A DNA stretch of 29,843 nucleotides from Gammaproteobacteria bacterium (GTDB lineage Bacteria > Pseudomonadota > Gammaproteobacteria > Natronospirales > REEB76). The stretch spans positions 1-29,843 of the forward strand of contig JAGWNO010000004.1 in the NCBI GenBank assembly GCA_028871235.1, in the 5' to 3' direction. Below, piece by piece: positions 8,147 through 15,592 of the stretch. The stretch's first letter is position 1; every line of letters begins with the position of its first letter. The notes under the pieces were generated by a model. It made no database searches, was not told the DNA's origin, and saw only the letters and a list, made by a program, of their open reading frames with translations. The position numbers and the translations under genes were made by a program.

Positions 8147-8464
8147 ATGAGTAAACGCAACTTGGCATGCACGATCATGGTAACCGCCGGCTTGATGCTG
8201 GCCGCGCCGCTGCTCAGCGCGCAAACCCGGCCCGAAGCGAAGCTTGCCGCGCAGGCGAGCCTCAGCCTGCAACAGGCGCGCGCTATCGCCCTCAAGGCGT
8301 TCCCGGGAAAAATCATCAAGCAAGAGCTCGAGCACGAGAAGGGCGGCAGCGGCCTGCGGTATTCCTTCGATATCCGTCACGGCAAGCTGGTGCACGAGGT
8401 GGGCGTGGATGCGAAGACCGGCAAGCTGCTGGAGAACTCCGACGACAGCAACAATTCCGATTGA
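8147..8464 (+). CDS. small exported PepSY-domain protein
   Basis: A 105-residue protein with a signal peptide (basic MSKRNL, hydrophobic core to about residue 25, cleavage near LLSAQ) and one PepSY domain: SLQQARAIALKAFPGKIIKQE, then LRYSFDIRHGKLVHEVGVDAKTGKLLE. PepSY domains are found in periplasmic and secreted proteins; small single-domain members are often controlled by envelope-sensing two-component systems and have unclear roles. The ATG at 8147 has AGGAG upstream (8132-8136). It is a single gene, divergent from the malic enzyme gene and convergent with hemY. Confidence 0.9.
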   Translation: MSKRNLACTIMVTAGLMLAAPLLSAQTRPEAKLAAQASLSLQQARAIALKAFPGKIIKQELEHEKGGSGLRYSFDIRHGKLVHEVGVDAKTGKLLENSDDSNNSD

Positions 8465-8490
8465 TTGCCCGCATCCGGAGGCGTGAAATG

Positions 8491-8516
8491 CATCGGGCCC
8501 GCAACCGGGCCCGATG
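8491..8516. terminator. strong hairpin between convergent PepSY and hemY genes
   Basis: A perfect 11-bp stem (CATCGGGCCCG, loop CAAC, CGGGCCCGATG) lies between the stop codons of two convergent genes. No T tract follows on either strand, so it is terminator-like by place and stability rather than a textbook intrinsic terminator. Confidence 0.5.
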
Positions 8517-8544
8517 TGCTCCGGGAACACCGCAGGCATTGCGA

Positions 8545-9777
8545 TCAGCCGCGCGCGCGCCGCAGCCGCGGTTTGCCCGGCTTGAAGGTCTTTACCTTGC
8601 CCCCCAGAGAGAGCGCGAGTCCGTCACTGAACGCCTGCATGGCCTGTTCCGGTTCGCCCAGGGATTGCAGCAGCCTGCCCAGTTCCTCGTAGGCCTCGGG
8701 ACGTCCGCCCAGCACGATGCTGGATTCCAGGTAGCTGCGCGCCTTGCCCCACAGCTTTGCCACCACGCACAGCCGCCCGGCGGTGAGCAGTAACTCGGCG
8801 CTCTCACCCTTCTCCGCCAGCCAGTTTTCCACCCGCGCCAGCTGACGGATGGGGTCGCTGCTGCGTGCCAGGCCGTAGAGCACCACCAGTTCCTCGTGCC
8901 ACCCGGACTTGAGCGCCTCGCGGGTGATGCTCTCGGCGGCGTTGTGGTCGCCCGCGTTGATGAGTATCTGTACATAGGCGCGCAGCACGCTGGTGTCGTT
9001 GCGCAAGCGCCGCGGCAGACCGTTCCACAGAGCGCCGGCCGCACCCGCCTGGCCGGCCTCCAGCGGCTCCAGCAGCTCGCACACCACGCGCGCTTCCAGA
9101 CGGTCGATGTCCCTGCCGGGCATGGACTTGGCGTCGCGCAGTTTCGGCAGCAGCGCGCGCAGTTGCTGCCATTCGCCCAGTTTCTTGTAGAGCCGCGCCA
9201 GGAGCTTCAGGCCGTAGGCATGCTGCGGATCCAGCTCCTGCAGGCGTTTCAATGTGGCGAGCGCATGCTCGTACTGCTTGTGGGCGATCTGCAGTTCCGC
9301 CTGGGTGAGCAGTACCGCCAGATGCGCCGCCGGCATCATTTCATAGGCGCGGCGCAGATAGGTGTCGCGCTGCTCATGGGCGCCGCGCATCTGTGCGGCG
9401 CGCGCCGCCGCGATGTAGGTGATGAGCGGCATCTCGCTGTCGCCCGCATGCCGCATGAGATTCTTTTCACTCTCTCTCCAGCGGCCCTCGGCGAGATCGA
9501 TCAGACCCTGGGCGGTGGCACGGCGGGCGCGCAGCTCGCGGCGGCGTGCCAGCGCCACACGCACCCGCCGCGGGAACGTCCACAGCTTCACTACCAGCGT
9601 GGTGAGCAGGTACAGGCCGAAGAACACGAACAGCACCAGCACGGCGAGCGTGCCCAGCGACATCTCCACGCTGGTGTGGTGCCAGGCAAGCAGTGCGTAA
9701 CCGTTGTCCACGTGCAGCGCATCGGCGATGACCACCGCCAGCAGCAGAGTGAGCAACAGGAAAAAGGCGTATTTCAT
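8545..9777 (-). CDS. hemY: HemY, heme-biosynthesis-associated TPR membrane protein
   Basis: A 410-residue inner-membrane protein. Two hydrophobic helices occur at about residues 3-20 and 42-67 (FLLLTLLLAVVIADAL; GTLAVLVLFVFFGLYLLTTL), followed by the conserved HemY N domain (RRVRVALARRRELRARRATAQGLIDLAEGRW) and then helical TPR-type repeats (ALATLKRLQELDPQHAYGLKLLARLYKKLGEW and others). In Proteobacteria this HemY is distinct from the Bacillus oxidase of the same name and is thought to organise late heme synthesis at the membrane. It starts with ATGA overlap at the hemX stop (9774-9777) and is the last gene of the run. Confidence 0.93.
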   Translation of the reverse strand: MKYAFFLLLTLLLAVVIADALHVDNGYALLAWHHTSVEMSLGTLAVLVLFVFFGLYLLTTLVVKLWTFPRRVRVALARRRELRARRATAQGLIDLAEGRWRESEKNLMRHAGDSEMPLITYIAAARAAQMRGAHEQRDTYLRRAYEMMPAAHLAVLLTQAELQIAHKQYEHALATLKRLQELDPQHAYGLKLLARLYKKLGEWQQLRALLPKLRDAKSMPGRDIDRLEARVVCELLEPLEAGQAGAAGALWNGLPRRLRNDTSVLRAYVQILINAGDHNAAESITREALKSGWHEELVVLYGLARSSDPIRQLARVENWLAEKGESAELLLTAGRLCVVAKLWGKARSYLESSIVLGGRPEAYEELGRLLQSLGEPEQAMQAFSDGLALSLGGKVKTFKPGKPRLRRARG

Positions 9778-10856
9778 GGCGCGCCTTTACGTGGCGACTC
9801 CAGGCGTCTGAGCAGTGTCAGCGAGGCGGAGATATCCGGCAGCGGCGGGTTGATCTGCTGGTGTTCCATCCGCGCCAGTGCATCACCGCCGGCTTTCACG
9901 GCGCCGTCCTGCTGATTGAAGTACTGCAGCAGCCAGCGGCGCGCCAGCTGCGCACTGTTCTGGAAAGCCACGCTGTCGCGGTCGAGCAGCGCGATGCGGG
10001 CGGCATCGAGGCGCAGTCCGAGATTCTCACGCAGGAAGAACTCCTCCTTGGGCGCCAACAGCGGCTCCAGCGGGGTGTTGCGGTGATGGATGGTGAACAG
10101 ATTGCGGAACAGTTGCGTCACCGCCGTCTTGAGCTTCGTCCACAGGGTGGGCGGCACAGCCGCGGCGAGCGCATGGGCACCCGGGGTGTAATGCTCCGGG
10201 GCGGAGCGTTTCAGGGGCAGCTTGTCCACGCTCTCGGCGAGGCTGGCGAGCGTCAGCGACATGCCTTCCACGTCGATCTGCGGCACGCCGCGCAGCGCGG
10301 TCTCCTCCCGCGCAATCTCCTGGCGCACCGGGATGAGACGCGGGTCGCTCAACAGCCGCAGCCGCTCATCGGCGGCCTGCAGGGCCCGCAAGGCCAATAC
10401 CGGATTGGCGTTGAGCTGTACCTGCTCGTTGGCGGCCATGAGCAAGGCCGCGGCTTCAGCCTTGATCCAGGAATCGCGCCCGCCCTCGGAGCGGCGCCGC
10501 AACTCGGTAAGCGCCGCATCCATGCTGTCGAGGCGGTCGCCGAAGTCTTTGAGGCTCTGCTGGGTGTTGCTGATAGCGGTGTCGAGCCCGCTCTTGGGCG
10601 CCGCGGATTTTTCCAGGGCATCCAGGCGCTGGCCCAGGGACTGGAGCCGGTTGTCGAATGTGGTGAAGGCGGCTGTCTGGTGCTGCTCCAGGGTACGCAG
10701 CATCAGCCCGGCGGCGATGATGAGCACCAGTGCCGCGACGGCCAGCACCAGGCCCAGCCAGGCCGGCCATTGGGCAGCACCCGCCCGCCGCGGGCTGGAG
10801 GTCTTGCCGGGATGTTTCCCGGCATCTTCAGTGTGAGGCTCATGCGCTGCGCTCAT
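9774..10856 (-). CDS. hemX: HemX, membrane-anchored uroporphyrinogen-III C-methyltransferase-family protein
   Basis: A 360-residue protein of the proteobacterial HemX family. A polar N-terminus is followed by a single membrane helix (about residues 33-53, WLGLVLAVAALVLIIAAGLML), a coiled-coil stretch rich in Leu, Gln and Asp (FDNRLQSLGQRLDALEKS, LKDFGDRLDSMDAALTEL), and a helical domain with ALLMAANEQVQLNANPVLALRALQAAD. Despite the old label it lacks methyltransferase motifs. It is believed to act as a scaffold near HemD and HemY. The gene begins 17 bases inside the end of hemD and overlaps hemY by four bases, so all are cotranscribed. Confidence 0.92.
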   Translation of the reverse strand: MSAAHEPHTEDAGKHPGKTSSPRRAGAAQWPAWLGLVLAVAALVLIIAAGLMLRTLEQHQTAAFTTFDNRLQSLGQRLDALEKSAAPKSGLDTAISNTQQSLKDFGDRLDSMDAALTELRRRSEGGRDSWIKAEAAALLMAANEQVQLNANPVLALRALQAADERLRLLSDPRLIPVRQEIAREETALRGVPQIDVEGMSLTLASLAESVDKLPLKRSAPEHYTPGAHALAAAVPPTLWTKLKTAVTQLFRNLFTIHHRNTPLEPLLAPKEEFFLRENLGLRLDAARIALLDRDSVAFQNSAQLARRWLLQYFNQQDGAVKAGGDALARMEHQQINPPLPDISASLTLLRRLESPRKGAP

Positions 10857-11661
10857 GCTCTCTCCTGTGCTTGCGTTGTTCGCGTCCCTGGCGGGTCCAC
10901 CACTGCGACAGGGCAGTCACGAGCGCGGCATCGCCGGCATCAGCGGCGATCACCGGCCGCCGCCGGATGCCCAGCGCCGCCGCAAGTTTAAGCATACGGG
11001 CGCTGGATACCAAAAGCTGCGCGGCGCGCAGGTACGGCGTGAGTGCCGGACTCAGCATGCGGTCCAGATTCAGCAGCGCCTCGCGGCTGGTGACGGCGAT
11101 GGCGTCCACCCGGCCGTGGCGGAACCAGCTGGACAGTTCGCTGTGGTCGATGCGCGGCGCCGCCCGCCGATAGACTTCGGCATAGTCCACATCGGCGCCG
11201 CGCTCCTCCAGGGTCTCCGCCAGCAGCTCGCGTCCGCCCTGGCCGCGGAAGATGAGGATGCGTCTGCCGTCCACCGCATTCAGCGCCTTGAGCCGCAGCA
11301 GCGCTTCGCTGCTGGCGCCGTCCCGCGGCAGCATGTCCGGTTTGCGGCCGCGGGCGGTGAGCGCCCGCGCCGTGCCCGGACCGATGGCGGCGACTCTCAG
11401 TTTCGGCGGCAGCGCCGCCAGCGCGGTGAATTCCGCCGCGTATTCCACCGCATTGGGGCTGATGAAGATGGCGTAATGATAGCTGTCGAGTCTGCCGAGG
11501 CAGCTCGCCAGCTCCGTCGAGCGTTCCACCGGCAGGATCTCGATGGTGGGGAAATGCAGTACGCTGCCGCCCTTGTTCTCCAGCCTGGTCTTGAGGGCCT
11601 CGCCCTGATGCGCAGGACGGGTGATGACGATGCCGGCGTCCTTGAGAGGTCGTGCGGCCAC
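10840..11661 (-). CDS. hemD: uroporphyrinogen-III synthase
   Basis: A 273-residue HemD, which cyclises hydroxymethylbilane with inversion of ring D to give uroporphyrinogen III. The family is poorly conserved; the supporting features are the start VITRPAHQGEALKTRLENKGG, the FISPNAVEY segment (about residues 71-79), AAIGPGTARALTARG (about 91-105), and AITSREALLNL-like AVTSREALLNL near residue 200. Its place between hemC and hemX decides the call. The start is a GTG at 11661, two bases after the hemC stop, indicating coupling. Residues beyond 255 form a basic tail. Confidence 0.93.
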   Translation of the reverse strand: MAARPLKDAGIVITRPAHQGEALKTRLENKGGSVLHFPTIEILPVERSTELASCLGRLDSYHYAIFISPNAVEYAAEFTALAALPPKLRVAAIGPGTARALTARGRKPDMLPRDGASSEALLRLKALNAVDGRRILIFRGQGGRELLAETLEERGADVDYAEVYRRAAPRIDHSELSSWFRHGRVDAIAVTSREALLNLDRMLSPALTPYLRAAQLLVSSARMLKLAAALGIRRRPVIAADAGDAALVTALSQWWTRQGREQRKHRREHERSA

Positions 11662-11663
11662 GG

Positions 11664-12593
11664 TCAGGGCCCCGCCACCAGCCGCAGTATCTCCGCGGCG
11701 CCCTTTGCGAGCAGCTCATGCGCCAGCCGCCGCCCCAGGCTTTCCGCCTCCGCCGCCGGCCCGCTGATGTCGCCCGCCAGCAGGCGGCTGCCGTCCGGCA
11801 GGCCGACGCGCGCGCGCAGCGTGAGTGTGTCGCCATGAATTTCGGCGTAACCCGCTACCGGCAGGGTGCAGCTGCCGGACAGGCCGCGATTCAGCGCCCG
11901 TTCCGCCAGCGTGCGTTGCCAGGTGGGCGCGTGGTTCAGTCCCGCGAGCAGTGCTCTCATTTCTTCGTCCTTGGCGCGACATTCGATACCGATGGTGCCC
12001 TGGGCGATGGCCGGCAGACTCAGCTCCACGTCGAGCACGGCGCTGATTTTGTGCGCAAGTGCGAGCCGCTTCAATCCCGCGACTGCCAGGATCACGGCAT
12101 CATAATCGCCGCGTTCCAGTTTACCGAGGCGGGTGTCCACATTGCCCCGCAGCGGCAGGATCCGGAGGTCCCGGCGGCGGTGCAGCAGCTGGCACTGGCG
12201 GCGCAGACTGGAGCTGCCGAGCCGCGCCCCGTGCGGCAGCGCCGCGAAATCCGGCCAGCGCACCGACACCAGGGCATCGCGGGGATCCTCGCGCTCCAGC
12301 ACCGCGCCGATGACGAAGGCCGGCGGCAGCTCCGCCGGCACGTCCTTCATGGAATGCACCGCCAGGTCGGCACGGCCCTCGGTCAGCGCCACTTCCAGTT
12401 CCTTCACGAACAGGCCCTTGCCGCCGATGAGCGCCAGGGAGTCCTGCAGGTTGCGGTCGCCCTGGGTGGTGAGCGGCGCCAGCGCAATCGGCCGCCGCGG
12501 TGACAGGGCCCGCAGGCGCGCGGCCACGTGTTCGGCCTGCCAGAGAGCCAGCGCGCTCTTGCGGGTGGCGATGCGGAGGGGTTTGGGGGTCAT
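11664..12593 (-). CDS. hemC: hydroxymethylbilane synthase (porphobilinogen deaminase)
   Basis: A 309-residue cytosolic enzyme that joins four porphobilinogens into hydroxymethylbilane. The N-terminus RIATRKSALALWQAEHVAARL, the catalytic HSMKDVP with Asp84, and SSLRRQCQL and LRGNVDTRLGKL are all family signatures. The dipyrromethane cofactor cysteine is Cys242 in GLSGSCTLPVAGYA, the same number as in E. coli. Length is normal. The ATG at 12593 lacks a strong ribosome site; a hairpin lies 39 bases upstream in the algR-hemC gap. First tetrapyrrole gene of the run and downstream of algZ-algR, as in Pseudomonas. Confidence 0.97.
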   Translation of the reverse strand: MTPKPLRIATRKSALALWQAEHVAARLRALSPRRPIALAPLTTQGDRNLQDSLALIGGKGLFVKELEVALTEGRADLAVHSMKDVPAELPPAFVIGAVLEREDPRDALVSVRWPDFAALPHGARLGSSSLRRQCQLLHRRRDLRILPLRGNVDTRLGKLERGDYDAVILAVAGLKRLALAHKISAVLDVELSLPAIAQGTIGIECRAKDEEMRALLAGLNHAPTWQRTLAERALNRGLSGSCTLPVAGYAEIHGDTLTLRARVGLPDGSRLLAGDISGPAAEAESLGRRLAHELLAKGAAEILRLVAGP

Positions 12594-12631
12594 GGGCGGC
12601 CGGCGGTGAAAAAGTCGCGGGTGGGGATTTT

Positions 12632-12656
12632 ACCGAAATGCCGCCGGTATTTCGGT
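12632..12656 (-). other. hairpin in the algR-hemC intergenic gap
   Basis: Perfect 8-bp arms ACCGAAAT (12632-12639) and ATTTCGGT (12649-12656) with a 9-base loop, read on the minus strand between algR and hemC. TAAAAT follows it at once on the minus strand and could be a -10 box for hemC, but no good -35 is present. It could be a processing site, a weak attenuator or part of an internal promoter. Confidence 0.45.
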
Positions 12657-12699
12657 CCGGCCGGGGCCCGGATACAGCAATGTTATCTCCGGCATGCCG

Positions 12700-13434
12700 T
12701 CAGCGGCCGCCGCGCAGGCGTTCGCGCACCTCGGCCACCAGGCGTCTGCTCACCTCCACCGGCTCGGCGCGCCCGCGCAGGCGTACGCGGAATTGGCCTT
12801 CCTTGATCTTCTCCAGACTCTCCACGCAGGCCAGCGCCACCAGCGCATTGCGGTGCACCCGCAGGAAACGCCCCGCGAATTCGGCCTCCAGGTCCTTGAG
12901 GGATTCATCGATGAGCAGCTCGCCCTGGGTGTGGCACACGGTGATGTATTTCTGGTCGGCGATGAAGCACTGGATGTTTTCCACCGGCACCACGTGCAGC
13001 TTGTCGCGCAACCGCGCACACAGGTGGCGGCGCGCTTCCCGTGCCGATGACGTGATGAGCTGGTTCAGCTGCACGCGGTTCAGCCGTCCGGCGTTGGCGA
13101 GTGCCGTCGCCAGCCGCTCGCGGCGTACCGGTTTCAGCAGATAGGCGATGGCGCGGGCGTCGAACGCAGCCACTGCGAATTCATCATAGGCGGTAGTGAA
13201 GATCACGGCCGGCGGATTGTCGAGCGAGGCCAGATGGCGCGCGGTCTCAAGCCCGTCCATCACCGGCATGCGGATGTCCAGCAGCAGCACGTCCGGTTGC
13301 TGCGTCTCCCACAGCAGCAGGGCTTCACGACCGTTGCCGGCCTCGCCCACCACTGCGCAGTCGGGGATGTCGCGCAACAGTTCCCGCAGCCGCAGCCGCG
13401 CCGGCAGCTCATCGTCCACTACCAGCACCTTCAC
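12700..13434 (-). CDS. algR: LytTR-type response regulator, AlgR-like
   Basis: A 244-residue response regulator. The receiver domain (about residues 1-120) begins VKVLVVDDELPARLRLRELL with acidic pocket residues Asp7 and Asp8 and phosphoacceptor Asp53 in LLDIRMPVMDG; the switch lysine is in YLLKPVRRERL. The C-terminal LytTR DNA-binding domain (about residues 138-240) contains FIADQKYITVCHTQGELLIDESLKDLE and FLRVHRNALVAL. Start is GTG at 13434, which overlaps the sensor gene stop as GTGA. AlgR of Pseudomonas controls alginate, twitching motility and virulence and binds DNA upstream of its targets; the regulon here is unknown. Its location just before hemC supports orthology. Confidence 0.94.
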   Translation of the reverse strand: MKVLVVDDELPARLRLRELLRDIPDCAVVGEAGNGREALLLWETQQPDVLLLDIRMPVMDGLETARHLASLDNPPAVIFTTAYDEFAVAAFDARAIAYLLKPVRRERLATALANAGRLNRVQLNQLITSSAREARRHLCARLRDKLHVVPVENIQCFIADQKYITVCHTQGELLIDESLKDLEAEFAGRFLRVHRNALVALACVESLEKIKEGQFRVRLRGRAEPVEVSRRLVAEVRERLRGGR

Positions 13435-14507
13435 GGCGGCGGCTCCTCGAGCGGGAAACGCAATTGCACCCGGTAGAGACCGCCGCCACTGTTGACAATG
13501 AGCGTGGCGCGCCCGGGCCAGGCCAGCGCCAGGCGTTCGCGCACGTTGTCCAGCGCCATCTGGTTGCCGGGCCGTCGCGGTGCGTCCTGCGGCGGCAGCG
13601 GATTGCTGATCTCGATGCTGAGCATGCCGTCTTCGCGGTCGCCGCGCACCTGCACGGTGCCGCCCTCGGCGCGCGGTTCTATGCCGTGGTAAATGGCGTT
13701 CTCCAGCAGCGGCTGCAGCAGCAGGCTCGGCACATGCATGTCCGCGGGCAGGCTGTCCGTGTGCCATTCCACCTTGAGACGTTCACCGAGGCGCAGTTCC
13801 TCGATGCGCTGGTACTGGCGGGTGATCTCCACCTCTTCCGCCAGCGTCACCGTGGGAGCGCTGTCGTTCAAGCTGGCGCGGAACAGGTCGGCAAGATCCT
13901 CGATGGTGCGCTCCGCCAGCGCCGGCTTGCTGCGGATGAGGGCGGCGATGGTGTTCATGCTGTTGAACAGGAAGTGTGGACGGATGCGCGCCTGCAGCGC
14001 GTCGATGCGTGCGCGCGCCTCGCGCTGCACGTTGCGTTTCCACTGGTGTTGCACATAGAAGTAACGCAGCATCAGCATGCCCACGATGCCGCAGACGATG
14101 AGATTGCGCAGCACGAAGCCGCCATGGCTGGGTGGCAGCAGTTCCTCGCCGATGCCGGTGTATTTCGACAGCCGATAGGCGATCTCGCTAAGCACGCCGG
14201 TGGTGATGAGCAGCAGGAAGTAGCCGGTGACGGCGGCGTGGCGCAGCGACATACGCGCCAGCGGCTTGCGCGCCAGGCACAGCACACCGGCGCTGCTGAG
14301 TGCTATCCACTGCAGGAACAGGGAAATACGCGCCAGATCCAGCCACAGCGGTACGCCTTCACCGGGCAGATGGCGCGCGATCACCAGCACGAAGGCGGTG
14401 AGTTCCGCCATGAGCACTACCACCAGCACCACCGGACCGGAGCAGAAATCCGGCAGGAAGAAATCCCCTGGATTGCGGCGGTTGTCGCGGACCTGGACCA
14501 TGCGCAT
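13431..14507 (-). CDS. algZ: sensor histidine kinase of the AlgZ/FimS (LytS-like) family
   Basis: A 358-residue membrane sensor. Hydrophobic helices occur at about residues 25-45, 58-78, 90-110 and 132-150. The His_kinase domain follows, with the phosphoacceptor region QARIRPHFLFNSMNTIAALI (His178). The ATP-binding part shows the N box LLLQPLLENAIYHGIEP, but the usual DxGxG segment is not visible; the matching area reads GNQMALDNVRERL. FimS/AlgZ of Pseudomonas is likewise described as lacking typical kinase ATP-site motifs. It is cotranscribed with algR through a four-base overlap. The signal sensed is unknown. Confidence 0.93.
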   Translation of the reverse strand: MRMVQVRDNRRNPGDFFLPDFCSGPVVLVVVLMAELTAFVLVIARHLPGEGVPLWLDLARISLFLQWIALSSAGVLCLARKPLARMSLRHAAVTGYFLLLITTGVLSEIAYRLSKYTGIGEELLPPSHGGFVLRNLIVCGIVGMLMLRYFYVQHQWKRNVQREARARIDALQARIRPHFLFNSMNTIAALIRSKPALAERTIEDLADLFRASLNDSAPTVTLAEEVEITRQYQRIEELRLGERLKVEWHTDSLPADMHVPSLLLQPLLENAIYHGIEPRAEGGTVQVRGDREDGMLSIEISNPLPPQDAPRRPGNQMALDNVRERLALAWPGRATLIVNSGGGLYRVQLRFPLEEPPP

Positions 14508-14541
14508 CAGTGTCGCATGTCCCGGCGAAACTGCAAGGCGC

Positions 14542-15426
14542 CTAGCTTTTACCGGCGAACAGTGCGCGCTTGAGGCGGAACAGCGAGGAGATGTCCTCGT
14601 CGCCGTGGCCCGCGTCCATGAGGCGGCGGTAATGGACCTGCGTCATCTCCACCACCGGCAATTGCGCGCCCCGGGCGGCGGCCATGCGCTGGCAGATGTC
14701 CAGGTCTTTGCGGTGCAGGGCCACCTTGAAGCCGAGCGGATACTCGCCGCGCACCATGCTCGGACCGCGGTGATTGAGGAACCAGGAACCGGCGGCGCCG
14801 CTGCCCACCACGTCGATGACCTTGTCCAGCGGCAAGCCCTCGGCCTCGGCGAAGGCCAGGGCCTCGGTGACCGCCTGGGCAATGCCGGCCACTGCGATCT
14901 GGTTCACGGCTTTGGTGGCCTGACCCGCGCCCGCCGCTCCCATGTGCACGATGCGTTTGCCGAGTGCGGCCAGTACCGGCTGGGCCCGCGCGAAAACTTT
15001 TTCATCGCCGCCGCACATGATGGCCAGCGTGCCGTGCCTGGCGCCTTCCGTCCCGCCTGACACCGGGCAGTCCAGGAAACCCACGCCGTGTTGCGCCAGC
15101 CGCTCCGCGGCGCTGCGTGCCGTGCCGGCGCTCACGGTAGAGCAGTCGACCACAAGGCTGCCGTTTTTCAGGTTGCCGGCCAGCGCATCCACCACCTCGA
15201 GCACGTCCTGGTCCGCGGACACGCACATCACCACCGCGTCGCAGCGTTTTGCCAACGCGGAAATATCTCTCGCAGCCAAACATCCGGTTTCTTTTGCAAG
15301 CGCTGCTGCTTTTGCAAACGCGCGGTTGTACGCCGCCGTGAGCAGTCCCGCCTTGTGCAGATTCATGGCCATGGGATAGCCCATGGCGCCGAGACCGATA
15401 AAACCGACTTTCAGCGTGGGGTTCAT
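14542..15426 (-). CDS. beta-hydroxyacid dehydrogenase family oxidoreductase
   Basis: A 294-residue NAD(P)-dependent enzyme of the 3-hydroxyisobutyrate dehydrogenase/tartronate semialdehyde reductase family. The Rossmann motif GFIGLGAMGYPMAMNLHKAG lies at residues 8-27, the substrate-binding motif DCPVSGGTEGARHGTL at 119-134, and the catalytic lysine is Lys172 in GQATKAVNQIAVAG. Late motifs FKVALHRKDL and DISSLFR also fit. The exact substrate (3-hydroxyisobutyrate, tartronate semialdehyde, glyoxylate or succinic semialdehyde) cannot be settled by eye. I use the ATG at 15426; an ATG at 15474 would add 16 residues before the Rossmann fold. Its upstream gap contains an inverted repeat element. 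Confidence 0.92.
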   Translation of the reverse strand: MNPTLKVGFIGLGAMGYPMAMNLHKAGLLTAAYNRAFAKAAALAKETGCLAARDISALAKRCDAVVMCVSADQDVLEVVDALAGNLKNGSLVVDCSTVSAGTARSAAERLAQHGVGFLDCPVSGGTEGARHGTLAIMCGGDEKVFARAQPVLAALGKRIVHMGAAGAGQATKAVNQIAVAGIAQAVTEALAFAEAEGLPLDKVIDVVGSGAAGSWFLNHRGPSMVRGEYPLGFKVALHRKDLDICQRMAAARGAQLPVVEMTQVHYRRLMDAGHGDEDISSLFRLKRALFAGKS

Positions 15427-15480
15427 TGTGTTGCGACTCGCGTCAATTTGAGGGAGGGGCCGGTGTGCAGTCATTAATGG

Positions 15481-15592
15481 TGAGGTGTGAGGAGTGCAGG
15501 GTAAGAAGCGAACTGCAGACAGGATTTAAGCAATAGTGCGCCGGCAGTAAGCACTTTGGTTCTTCTCCTTACTCCTCACGCCTAACCCCTCA
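15481..15592. repeat. imperfect inverted-repeat element at the speA 3' end
   Basis: Purine-rich TGAGG/TGAGGAGT-type sequence at 15481-15508 is mirrored by its pyrimidine-rich complement at 15562-15592. The shared core is TGAGGAGT (15488-15495) and ACTCCTCA (15571-15578), flanked by matching but gapped GTAAG/AGAAG and TGAGG/CCTCA tracts. About 50 bases lie between the arms. The composition differs from the surrounding GC-rich DNA and no coding sequence fits. It looks like a miniature intergenic repeat. The right arm reaches the speA stop codon (15590-15592). Confidence 0.6.
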
